A stretch of 37,964 nucleotides of DNA, taken from positions 1 to 37,964 of the forward strand of contig JAQUSS010000012.1 in assembly GCA_028710135.1 (NCBI GenBank), written 5' to 3'. Position 1 is the first letter of the stretch. Every line of letters starts with the position of its first letter. Under the pieces are notes generated by a model, which was not told where the DNA came from, searched no databases, and saw only the letters and a program-made list of their open reading frames with translations. The stretch is from Gemmiger sp. GTDB lineage: Bacteria > Bacillota > Clostridia > Oscillospirales > Ruminococcaceae. The translations under genes were made by a program, and so were the position numbers. Below are positions 8,916 to 16,150 of the stretch, piece by piece.

Positions 8916-9681
8916 AATTTTCCAAGCTTTTTAGGGCGGCGGCCAGGGCAGCGGCATCGGGCTGGCCGGGGGCCGAGGCCACCCCCGCGGTGCCAAAGGT
9001 GGCGCAGCAGCCAAAGGCCCCGCCGCACACCCGGGTGACGGCCCCCAGCGGCCCCATGCTCATGGTAATTAGCGGGGTGGCGGGCAGGGCGGCCCCGGCC
9101 TGGGCGGTGGCTTGCAGCAGCGCGGCGGCATCGGCGGCGGTGTGGGGCATCACGGCCAGCTTGGCAACATCGGCCCCGGCGGCTGCCATGGCGGTAAGCA
9201 GGGCCAGCATCTCGGCCACCGGGGGGGTGGCGGCAAAATCATGGTGAGAAAATACCGTTACCATCCCCGCGTTTTTGGCCGCCGCCGCCAGGGGCAGGGC
9301 CAAACCCGGGTGGGCGGGGTCAAATTCCAAATCCATCAAATCGGCCCCGCCGGTGGCGCAAAGGGCGGTAAAAACGTCGGCGTAACCGGCGGCATCCAGC
9401 GCCAGGCCCCCACCCTGGGCCAGGGTGCGCACCGTGGCCAGCAGCGGGGTGGCGGGCAGGGCCGCCCGCACGGCCAGCAGGCAGGCCGCCATGGCCGTGG
9501 GGCTGGTGGCGGCCAAGGCATCCAGCCGCAGCTCCACCAGCTCGGCGGCGGGGTTACGCGCCAGCGCCGCCGCCGTGGCCACGGCGGTGGCCTGGGTGGT
9601 GGCAAAAATGGGTACAATCACCTTGGCGCGCAGTTTTTCGGCTGGGGTGCCCAGGGCAACCCCCCGCAGCGTGATGGACAT
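8908..9681 (-). CDS. aroD: Type I 3-dehydroquinate dehydratase
   Basis: A 257-aa cytoplasmic shikimate-pathway enzyme that dehydrates 3-dehydroquinate to 3-dehydroshikimate through a Schiff base. All expected residues are visible: ELRLD 50-54, substrate-binding Arg in TVRT (Arg85), the catalytic His in FSHHDF (His147), the Schiff-base Lys in VAKLAVMP (Lys174), and the C-terminal MGPLGAVTR, FGTAG and SAPGQ signatures. The ATG at 9681 follows AAAGGGGGT; the frame is open a further 23 codons upstream but without a better ribosome binding site. The protein is unusually Ala-rich, in line with the high GC content. No other aro gene is adjacent. Confidence 0.95.
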   Translation of the reverse strand: MSITLRGVALGTPAEKLRAKVIVPIFATTQATAVATAAALARNPAAELVELRLDALAATSPTAMAACLLAVRAALPATPLLATVRTLAQGGGLALDAAGYADVFTALCATGGADLMDLEFDPAHPGLALPLAAAAKNAGMVTVFSHHDFAATPPVAEMLALLTAMAAAGADVAKLAVMPHTAADAAALLQATAQAGAALPATPLITMSMGPLGAVTRVCGGAFGCCATFGTAGVASAPGQPDAAALAAALKSLENCL

Positions 9682-9852
9682 AAAATACCCCCTTTGGGTG
9701 TGTTGTAAGTTGCGTTTTAAAAATTTTGGGCAGCCGCACAGCCGGGCCACGGGCGGTGAAAAGCGGTTGCGCTTTTTGTCTTTTTTAAGGATTTTTGAGA
9801 TATTTGGAGGCTTTTTGAGATTTTTTAAGAGATTTTAAGGCTTTTAAAAAGC
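9682..9852. other. AT-rich spacer between aroD and the P-type ATPase-like gene
   Basis: The stretch around 9770-9850 is made of TTTTTGAGAT, TTTTTTAAGAGATTTTAAGG and similar T-rich words on the plus strand, in sharp contrast to the GC-rich genes on both sides. It probably holds the aroD promoter on the minus strand, but I could not find a convincing -35/-10 pair. Confidence 0.4.
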
Positions 9853-11856
9853 TTAGAGGGCGAACGTGGCCGCAGAACCGGGGCCGATGGGGCCATCGGG
9901 GCTGGTTAGGCTATCCGGGCCGCTTTTAGCATCCGGGGTGCTTGTGGTATCGGGGCCGCTTTTCGTATCGGGCCCGTTTTGGCCATGTTGGCCATTTTGA
10001 GAATCTTGAGAATTCGGCGCCATGTCGCTGGTTTTAAAGTTCCGCAGGGTGTTCACCAGGCGGTGGCATACCCACAGACCGGCCAGCCAGCCCAGCAGGG
10101 CGGCGGCCACCGGGGTCAGAGCCAGCCCGGCCACCACAAGCAGCAGCAGCTGGCAGGCGGCAATCACCCGCCAGCTATGCCGCAGCGCGGCCAGGGTGTG
10201 GCGCGCCAGGGTGATGGCATAGGGCAAATCGGCCAAATCTCCGCGCGGCAGCACCAGCCCGGCCTCCTGTGCAAACTGGGCAGCTTCCGCCCCGGGCAGC
10301 GCATCTTCTGCCCCGGGCAGTGCATCCCCCGGCAGCAGGCCCACCGCAATTTTCAGCGCCGGTGTGGCGGGCATCGGCAGCCACCCGTGTGCCGGGGCCG
10401 CGGCCAGGGCGGTGGTTCCGGCACTGGCCAGGGCGGCGGCCCGGTCGGCATCGGCGGTGCCGTTCTCGCCCAGGCCAACCAGGTTGGCAATGTGGGCGGT
10501 GGTTTCGTGCGCCGCCGCGGGGGCAACCAGCGCAACCTGTAGCCCCAGCGCCCCCAGCGCCGCAATGGCGGGCTTGCTGGCGGGCTTTACCACATCCGAA
10601 ATGCAGATGGCTCCCGCCGCGTGGCGGTCCAGCGAGAAATAATAGGCGGTTGCGCCCTGGGCGGCCATGGCGGTGGTGGCATCCAATAGCTCCGCCGGCA
10701 GGGGGCACTGGGTGGCAATAAAGTTGGCATCGCCCCCGGCCACCACCTTGCCCGCCACCGTGCCGGTGCGGCCCCCGGGGTGGGTGGCAAGGCCGGCCAG
10801 CGGGCGTATGGCCACCCCTTCCTCGGCCGCGCGGGCCAGCACGGCCCGGGCAAACACATTGTGGCCGCCACCCTCGGCGGCGCTTTCGGGCGGGGCCTCC
10901 AGCCCGGCGGCAAGGCCCAGCAAAAATTTGGCGGGCACCTTGCGGGTGCCAATCACCCCCACCACATGGGGCTCCCCGGCGGTAAGCGCACCCTCGGGGG
11001 CCACTAGTAGGTCGGTGGTGGCGGCCAGCGCCACCAGGGCGGCGGCGTTTTTAAAGCGGGCACCGCCCGCCACCCCGGCCGAACGTGCAGCGGCGGTGGC
11101 CAACGGCGCGGCCAGCAGCAGGGCCAGCGGGCAGGCGATGGCCAACACCGCCACCGCGCGGCTGGTGGCAACCCCCACCCCCGCACCGGCGGCCACGGCG
11201 GCCACAAACACCAGCAACGCCACCACCAGCGCCGCCCGGGTAAGCTGGGCCGCAAAGCGGTTGGCCTGGGCGGTTAAGGGGGTGGCCTCGCCCGGCTGGG
11301 CAGAATTTTGCTCGGCGTTTTGTTCCGGGGCTTGTTCAGAATTTTGCCCAGAAATTTGTTCAGAAATTTGTTCAAAATTTTGCTCGGTATTTTGCGCTAA
11401 ATTTTGCGCATCGGGCGGGGCGGCGCAGCGCGCCAGCGCGGCAAAGCCCCACTGCCCCCAGCCCGCAGCCACCAATAGGCCGCAGGCCGTAAACCAGCAC
11501 AGCCCCCACCCGCTGCCACTCCCGCCCATTCCAACCCGGCACAGGGTGTACAGGCCGTAGCAAAGGCAGGCCACCGCGCCCAGCACGGCGGGCAGCATGG
11601 GGGGTAGCGTGCGCTTTTTCAGCGCGGCGGCAACCTCCGCCAGCAAGGCCCGCTCCAGCCACAAAACCGGCAGGGTAAGCAGCAGCCCGGCCAGCGCGGG
11701 GCCAATGCCCTGCAAGGCCGGCGGGCCGCTAAACGCGGCCAGCACCCCCAGCAAAACGGCCAGGCCGGTTTCCACCGGCAGCCGCCGGGGCAAAAAGGGG
11801 GTGGCGGGCGTGGGCTTGCCTGTGCCCGTTGGCAGGCTTGTTGCAGAACCTTGCAT
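9853..11856 (-). CDS. P1B-type ATPase-like membrane protein lacking catalytic motifs
   Basis: A 667-aa protein with the layout of heavy-metal-transporting P-type ATPases: hydrophobic segments near 29-135 and 205-255, an ATP-binding-like middle, and a final membrane pair near 560-595. Family-like stretches include ACPLALLLAAPLATAAARSAG (241-261), GALTAGEPHV (289-298), DVVKPASKPAIAALGALG (421-438) and YAITLARHTLAALRHSW (546-562). Key residues are missing. The phosphorylation motif DKTGT aligns with APEGA (286-290), the CPC metal site is CPL, the TGD motif aligns with VAPAA, and no GDGxND is present. A Gln/Glu/Asn-rich linker (about 150-190) and a GPD-rich tail (about 605-665) are low complexity. 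The frame is intact, so it looks like a maintained pseudoenzyme rather than a decayed gene. ATG at 11856 follows AAAGGTGG; a TTG start seven codons upstream is possible. Confidence 0.8.
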   Translation of the reverse strand: MQGSATSLPTGTGKPTPATPFLPRRLPVETGLAVLLGVLAAFSGPPALQGIGPALAGLLLTLPVLWLERALLAEVAAALKKRTLPPMLPAVLGAVACLCYGLYTLCRVGMGGSGSGWGLCWFTACGLLVAAGWGQWGFAALARCAAPPDAQNLAQNTEQNFEQISEQISGQNSEQAPEQNAEQNSAQPGEATPLTAQANRFAAQLTRAALVVALLVFVAAVAAGAGVGVATSRAVAVLAIACPLALLLAAPLATAAARSAGVAGGARFKNAAALVALAATTDLLVAPEGALTAGEPHVVGVIGTRKVPAKFLLGLAAGLEAPPESAAEGGGHNVFARAVLARAAEEGVAIRPLAGLATHPGGRTGTVAGKVVAGGDANFIATQCPLPAELLDATTAMAAQGATAYYFSLDRHAAGAICISDVVKPASKPAIAALGALGLQVALVAPAAAHETTAHIANLVGLGENGTADADRAAALASAGTTALAAAPAHGWLPMPATPALKIAVGLLPGDALPGAEDALPGAEAAQFAQEAGLVLPRGDLADLPYAITLARHTLAALRHSWRVIAACQLLLLVVAGLALTPVAAALLGWLAGLWVCHRLVNTLRNFKTSDMAPNSQDSQNGQHGQNGPDTKSGPDTTSTPDAKSGPDSLTSPDGPIGPGSAATFAL

Positions 11857-12051
11857 GATAGAAACCACCTTTCGCAACGTGTGGAATGTGTAACATTTGA
11901 TTGCTTTGCAATAAAATTGCTTATCTTATCTAAAATCGCTAATCTAAATTTGCCAATCTAAATTCGCTTTGCCGCTGCGCGGCCCCCTGCCCTCATCGAT
12001 AAAGGCAACGGCAACGGCCCCAGTGCCACCGCCCAGGGCCGGGCAATTCCA
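11857..12051. other. Intergenic spacer with ATCTAAA repeats
   Basis: Several copies of ATCTAAA or ATCTAAAT lie between 11926 and 11970 next to GC-rich sequence. No gene is seen. It probably carries the promoter of the ATPase-like gene on the minus strand, but no clear consensus was found. Confidence 0.35.
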
Positions 12052-12987
12052 TTAAAACAGGCCCGGCGGCAAAAGAATGTCGGTTTTTGGCACCTTTTCC
12101 CAGGCAAAATGGGGCAGCAATTCTGTGGGCGTGGCGGGGGCCGGGGTGGGTTGTAGCCCGCACAGGTAGCCCAGGCGGCCAATCACCTCGGCGGGGGTGT
12201 AGCGGGCCTGCAAATTTTCAAGGCTTTCGTCCCCGTCCCGCTTGGAGAGCCGCCGCCCATCGGGGGCAAGCAGCAGCGGAATATGGTAAAACGTGGGCGG
12301 GGTAAACCCCAGCACCCGGTATAGCCATAGCTGCCGGGGTGTGCTCGAAAGTAAATCCGCCCCGCGCACCACCTCGCTCACCCCCATCAGGGCATCGTCC
12401 ACCACCACGGCAAGCTGGTAGGCAAAAACGCCATCGGCCCGTTGCAGGTAAAAATCCCCGCAATCGCGGGCCAAATTTTCGGTGTAGGGGCCAAGGTGGC
12501 CGTCGGTGAAGGCAAGTTCCTCCGCCGGTACCCGCACCCGCCAGGCGGGGGCGCGGGTTTTGGCCTTGGCGGCAATTTCGGCGGGGGTTAGCCCCCGGCA
12601 CTGCCCGCCGTAAACCACCTGCCCGTCCCCCCGGTGGGGGGCGTTGGCGGCGTGTAGCTGGCGGCGGCTGCAAAAACAGGGGTAAACTAGGCCCTTGGCG
12701 GCCAGTTTGTCAAAATACTGCCGGTAAATTTCGGCGCGCTCGCTCTGGTAATAGGGCGCGGCAGGCCCGCCCGCGCTGCCGCCCTCGTCCGGGGCAAGGC
12801 CAAGCCAGCGCAAATCGGCCTCCAGCAGGGTGGCAAAGGCGCGGGGGCAGCGCATGGCGTCCAAATCCTCCACCCGCAGCACCACCCGGCCCCCCTTGCT
12901 TTTGGCACTCAACCAGGCCAGCAGGCAGCAATACAAATTGCCCAGGTGCATCCGCCCGCTGGGGCTGGGGGCATAGCGGCCCGTCAT
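12052..12987 (-). CDS. gluQ: Glutamyl-Q tRNA(Asp) synthetase
   Basis: A 311-aa truncated class I glutamyl-tRNA synthetase paralogue that attaches glutamate to queuosine at position 34 of tRNA(Asp). It carries the catalytic core only: the HIGH-like signature in YAPSPSGRMHLGNL (residues 5-18), zinc-ligand Cys pair YPCFCSRRQ (about 101-109), and the KMSKS-like RRLSKRDGD near residue 250. It lacks the anticodon-binding domain of true GluRS, as this family does. Its ATG overlaps the stop codon of the upstream aminopeptidase gene by four bases (ATGA), so the two are translationally coupled. A full GltX is excluded by length. Confidence 0.92.
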   Translation of the reverse strand: MTGRYAPSPSGRMHLGNLYCCLLAWLSAKSKGGRVVLRVEDLDAMRCPRAFATLLEADLRWLGLAPDEGGSAGGPAAPYYQSERAEIYRQYFDKLAAKGLVYPCFCSRRQLHAANAPHRGDGQVVYGGQCRGLTPAEIAAKAKTRAPAWRVRVPAEELAFTDGHLGPYTENLARDCGDFYLQRADGVFAYQLAVVVDDALMGVSEVVRGADLLSSTPRQLWLYRVLGFTPPTFYHIPLLLAPDGRRLSKRDGDESLENLQARYTPAEVIGRLGYLCGLQPTPAPATPTELLPHFAWEKVPKTDILLPPGLF

Positions 12988-14288
12988 TCGATGTCATACA
13001 CGCCATCGCCCAAGGCGCGCAGGTGGCAGCGGTAAAACTGGGCGGTAAGGGCCACCATGGCCGCCGCATCGGCGGTGCCGGCGGTTTCCACCGCGGCGTG
13101 CATCCCAAGCTGCGCCAGGCCAATATCGGCCATGGGTATGGGCAGGGTGTGGCTTTGCAGGTTGCCCAGGGTGCTGCCGCCGGGCATATCGGCCCGGTTG
13201 GCAAAGCGCTGCAAGGGCACCCCGGCCATGGCCGCCAGCTGGCGCACCAAGCCGCCGCTCAGGGCGTTGGTGGTGTATTTTTGGCTGGCGTTGGTTTTTA
13301 GCACCACGCCGCCGTTCAAGCGCACCGGGTTGGCAGGGTCGGCCTTATCGGCAAAATTGGGGTGGGTGGCATGGGCGTTATCGGCCGAAAGGCAAACGCT
13401 GTTTGCCAGTGCCCGGTACTGCCCCTGGGCGCTGTGGGGCAGGGCATCAAAAATACGGTCAAGGGTATCCCGCAAAAAGCTGCTCTGCGCGCCCTGGCGG
13501 GTGCCGCTGCCCACCTCCTCGTTATCCAGCATGGCCCAAACGGGGGCGCAGGCGCTATCGGTTTGGGGCGCGGCCTCCAAAAAGCCAAGCAGGGTGGTGG
13601 CGGCACATTCCAGGTCGTCAATGCGGGGGGCGGCAAAAAATTCACCCTCGGGGCCAAGGCGGGTGGCCTTTTGGCGGGGGGTTAATAGCAAATCGGCATC
13701 CAAAATGTCGGCGGCGGGGCAGCCCAATTCCTCGGCCAGCAGGGCTTCCAGCCTGGGGCAGCCCGGGGCCCCGTACAGGGGCTGCATATCCAGCTGGGGG
13801 TTATACTTGTGCCCCTCGTTCACCTTGCGGTCCATATGGATGGCAAGGGAGGGGATGATGAGCAAATCACGGTCCAGGTAAACGTTGCGGCTGGCCACCC
13901 CGTTGGGGGTGCGGCAAAGCGCCCGCCCCGCCACACTCAGGGGCCGGTCAAGCCAGCTGGCCATATTCATCCCGCCGTAGCCCTCGGTTACTAAGCAGGT
14001 GCAGCCCGCCCGCTCGGCCTTGTAGTTTTTAATCAGCCAGGTGGGGCTATCGCTGTGGCTGGCGGTTACCCGCCACCCGCCCAGCGCGTGGGTGGGCACC
14101 CGCCACGCCACCACCGCCGAGTTGTTGCGGGTGGTGTAGTAGCCGTGGCCGGGTTCTAGGTTCCAGTAGGCGGCATCCTCCAGCCGGGTATAACCGGCCT
14201 CGCCCAGCAGGCGGGCGGCGTGGGCGGCGGCGTGCCAGGGGCTTACCCCGGCATTTATAAAATCAAAAACGGGCGTTAAAACATCCAT
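12984..14288 (-). CDS. apeB: M18 family aspartyl-type aminopeptidase
   Basis: A 434-aa cytosolic zinc aminopeptidase that removes N-terminal residues, typically acidic ones, from peptides; active forms are dodecamers. The metal-binding and catalytic residues can be followed in order: His in ASHSDSP (about 78), Asp in PRIDDLEC, the Glu pair in LDNEEVGSGTRQGA, Asp in SADNAHATHP and the C-terminal His in QLGMHAAVE. Length is normal for the family. ATG at 14288 is preceded by GGAAAGGAACC. It is the first gene of a minus-strand pair with gluQ, with a promoter 39-67 bp upstream. Confidence 0.92.
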   Translation of the reverse strand: MDVLTPVFDFINAGVSPWHAAAHAARLLGEAGYTRLEDAAYWNLEPGHGYYTTRNNSAVVAWRVPTHALGGWRVTASHSDSPTWLIKNYKAERAGCTCLVTEGYGGMNMASWLDRPLSVAGRALCRTPNGVASRNVYLDRDLLIIPSLAIHMDRKVNEGHKYNPQLDMQPLYGAPGCPRLEALLAEELGCPAADILDADLLLTPRQKATRLGPEGEFFAAPRIDDLECAATTLLGFLEAAPQTDSACAPVWAMLDNEEVGSGTRQGAQSSFLRDTLDRIFDALPHSAQGQYRALANSVCLSADNAHATHPNFADKADPANPVRLNGGVVLKTNASQKYTTNALSGGLVRQLAAMAGVPLQRFANRADMPGGSTLGNLQSHTLPIPMADIGLAQLGMHAAVETAGTADAAAMVALTAQFYRCHLRALGDGVYDIE

Positions 14289-14326
14289 ACGTTTTGGTTC
14301 CTTTCCTTCAAAGCTGGAATACTCCT

Positions 14327-14355
14327 ATTGTACTAGTAACCGGCGCCGGGGGCAA
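14327..14355 (-). promoter_or_regulatory. Promoter of the aminopeptidase-gluQ operon
   Basis: On the minus strand TTGCCC (14355-14350), a 17-bp spacer and TACAAT (14332-14327). The -35 matches four of six consensus bases. Confidence 0.55.
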
Positions 14356-14561
14356 CCGTTACAGGGCAAAAAAGCTGCCCAAAATTTGCCTGCCCAGGGG
14401 GGGGGCCGGGGGTAAAACAACCAAGGTGCGGGCAAAATACCCCCCAAAGGGCGGCAAAAAATACGCTGCAATAAAATTGTAAACTTTTAAAAACCGATAG
14501 CCGCCCCCCGGCCCGCACATACTATGGGCGGCAGTTGAAGGCTGCGAAAGGAGTACCAACC

Positions 14562-14888
14562 ATGAAACTTTTGAAAAACAGCGCCGCCGCCCTGGCGGCC
14601 CTGGCCCTGGTGGCGGGCCTGCTGGCGGGGTGCCGCACAACCGCATCCTCCATGGCACCCACCGCCACCCCGGCCCCCACCGCCACGGCCCCCGCCACCC
14701 CCGAAACGCCCATGGCCACCCACACCCCCATGGCTTCGGCCATGCCCGGCGAGGGAGAAAGCGGCGCGGCAAATAGCGCGGCAAATGGCACCGAAAATGG
14801 CGCAGGCACCGCCAATGCAGGCAGCGGTGCAGCCGGCGCGGGCAGCGCAAACGGCAATGCCGCAGGAAATGGCACTACAAACGGTTAA
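14562..14888 (+). CDS. Small low-complexity lipoprotein, unknown function
   Basis: A 108-aa protein. Residues 1-23 form a lipoprotein signal peptide ending in the lipobox LLAGC, so Cys24 should be lipidated and the protein anchored outside the membrane. The rest has no recognisable domain: first a Thr/Pro/Ala stretch (TATPAPTATAPATP), then an Ala/Asn/Gly stretch of short AANG/GAG steps. This looks like a disordered surface spacer. ATG at 14562 follows AAAGGAG ten bases upstream. It stands alone, with a stem-loop just after the stop. It may be a species-specific gene and gives no hint of a partner. Confidence 0.7.
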   Translation: MKLLKNSAAALAALALVAGLLAGCRTTASSMAPTATPAPTATAPATPETPMATHTPMASAMPGEGESGAANSAANGTENGAGTANAGSGAAGAGSANGNAAGNGTTNG

Positions 14889-14900
14889 AACCTGCACCGG

Positions 14901-14928
14901 TAGCACAAATTTTAACAAATTTGTGCTA
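14901..14928. repeat. Perfect 12-bp inverted repeat after the lipoprotein gene
   Basis: TAGCACAAATTT (14901-14912), loop TAAC, AAATTTGTGCTA (14917-14928). No strong U-tract follows. A TATACT that could serve as a -10 overlaps the right arm (14927-14932). It is either a weak terminator or an operator in front of the degV gene. Confidence 0.6.
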
Positions 14929-15077
14929 TACTACTTACTACACCATAAACGGCCCCCCAACAAGGCGTTTGCCGCCGCCCGGCAAACCCGCCGTACCGCC
15001 GGGCAAATGCCAGTTTTGGGCCGTTTAAAAACATAAAAAAGGAACGCAGCCCCCCGCCGGGCCGCCAGGTACACAGT

Positions 15078-15989
15078 ATGGAAAACCAAACAGAAAATAC
15101 GAAATTTGCCTTGATCAGCGATAGCTCCTGCGATTTGCCGGATGCCCTTGCCGCCCAAAACGGCGTGGAGGTTGTGCCCTTTTACGTATCGTTTGATGGC
15201 GAAACCTACCGCAAGGAGGGTGTGGAGTTGAGCGTGCGGGATTTTTACCGCCAAATGGTGGAAAACCCGGGCGTTTACCCCAAATCCTCGCTGCCGGCGG
15301 TGGAGGATTACCGCGCGGCCTTTGCCCCCCACGCCGCCGCGGGGGAGCCGGTGCTTTGCATCTGCATCACCACAAAATTCAGTGGCTCGATGCAGGCGGC
15401 GCTCACAGCGGCGGCGCTTGTGCGGGACGAATACCCCAGCGCCGAGATTGCGGTGATGGATGCCACCGTGAACACGGTGCTACAGGGCTTGCTGGTGATG
15501 CAGGCCGCCGCGCTGCGCGATAACGGCGCCTCCCTGGCCGAGGCCACCGCCCGCCTGGAGGAAATTAAGGGCAGCGGGCGGATATTTTTCACCGTGGGGG
15601 ATATCGCCTACCTGCGCGCCGGTGGCCGCATTGGCAAGGTGGCGGGCATGGCCGGGGCGCTGCTGGGGGTAAAGCCGGTGATCACCCTGAAGCAGGGCGA
15701 AATTTTCCCTTCCGGCTTAGGGCGCGCGCGGCAAAAAAACCTTGAAAAAACGCGGGAGCTGCTGGTAGAGTACCTGCGCGAGCTTGGCCCCGAAAAGGCA
15801 AAGCGTTGCGTTTTTGTGGTGGGCTATGGCTACGACCCCGCCGAGGCGGAGGAATACCGCAACGCCCTGGCCGAGGCAATACGCCCGGTTTGCGGCGCAG
15901 TGCCCCTGCCCATGTGGCAAATTGGCGCGGCCATCGGCGTACACACCGGCCCCCACCCCCTGGGCGTGGGCGTGCTGGAGCAGGCGTAA
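15078..15989 (+). CDS. DegV family fatty-acid-binding protein
   Basis: A 303-aa DegV-fold protein. In Firmicutes such proteins (FakB) bind one fatty acid and present it to the kinase FakA for incorporation into phospholipid. Visible family marks are ISDSSCDLP near residues 13-21, the KSSLPAVEDYRAAF segment near 74-87 and the ITTKFSGSMQAA segment near 104-115, which contains the carboxylate-binding Thr/Ser residues. A C-terminal GAAIGVHTGPHPLGVGVL is also typical. No fakA is adjacent. ATG at 15078 has only a weak ribosome binding site (CCAGGT). It has a single-gene layout. Confidence 0.9.
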   Translation: MENQTENTKFALISDSSCDLPDALAAQNGVEVVPFYVSFDGETYRKEGVELSVRDFYRQMVENPGVYPKSSLPAVEDYRAAFAPHAAAGEPVLCICITTKFSGSMQAALTAAALVRDEYPSAEIAVMDATVNTVLQGLLVMQAAALRDNGASLAEATARLEEIKGSGRIFFTVGDIAYLRAGGRIGKVAGMAGALLGVKPVITLKQGEIFPSGLGRARQKNLEKTRELLVEYLRELGPEKAKRCVFVVGYGYDPAEAEEYRNALAEAIRPVCGAVPLPMWQIGAAIGVHTGPHPLGVGVLEQA

Positions 15990-16043
15990 AAGCGCCCTGC
16001 GCAGGCCGGGGTGGCTTTGGCGCACCCGGGGCGCAGCGCCAAC

Positions 16044-16110
16044 TTACGCTGGGCGTACCATTTTGATATGGCGTAACGGCGAACCTTTAATATTTCGGCA
16101 ATATTTCGGC
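16044..16110. repeat. Stem-loop and 11-bp direct repeat before the helicase-nuclease gene
   Basis: TTACGC (16044-16049) pairs with GCGTAA (16071-16076) around an inner CCAT/ATGG stem. Shortly after, AATATTTCGGC occurs twice in tandem (about 16088-16109). This is the junction where the GC-rich sequence changes to the AT-richer gene, so it could mark an insertion boundary or a regulatory site. Confidence 0.45.
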
Positions 16111-16150
16111 AAGTTTTTCTTGCGTATGCTTTGGGTAAGGGACATAAACG

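Noticed and set aside
9853-11856. Frameshift or sequencing error as the reason for missing ATPase motifs
   Set aside because: The frame is continuous, and family-like sequence is found in frame on both sides of each lost motif, so substitutions, not frameshifts, explain the loss.
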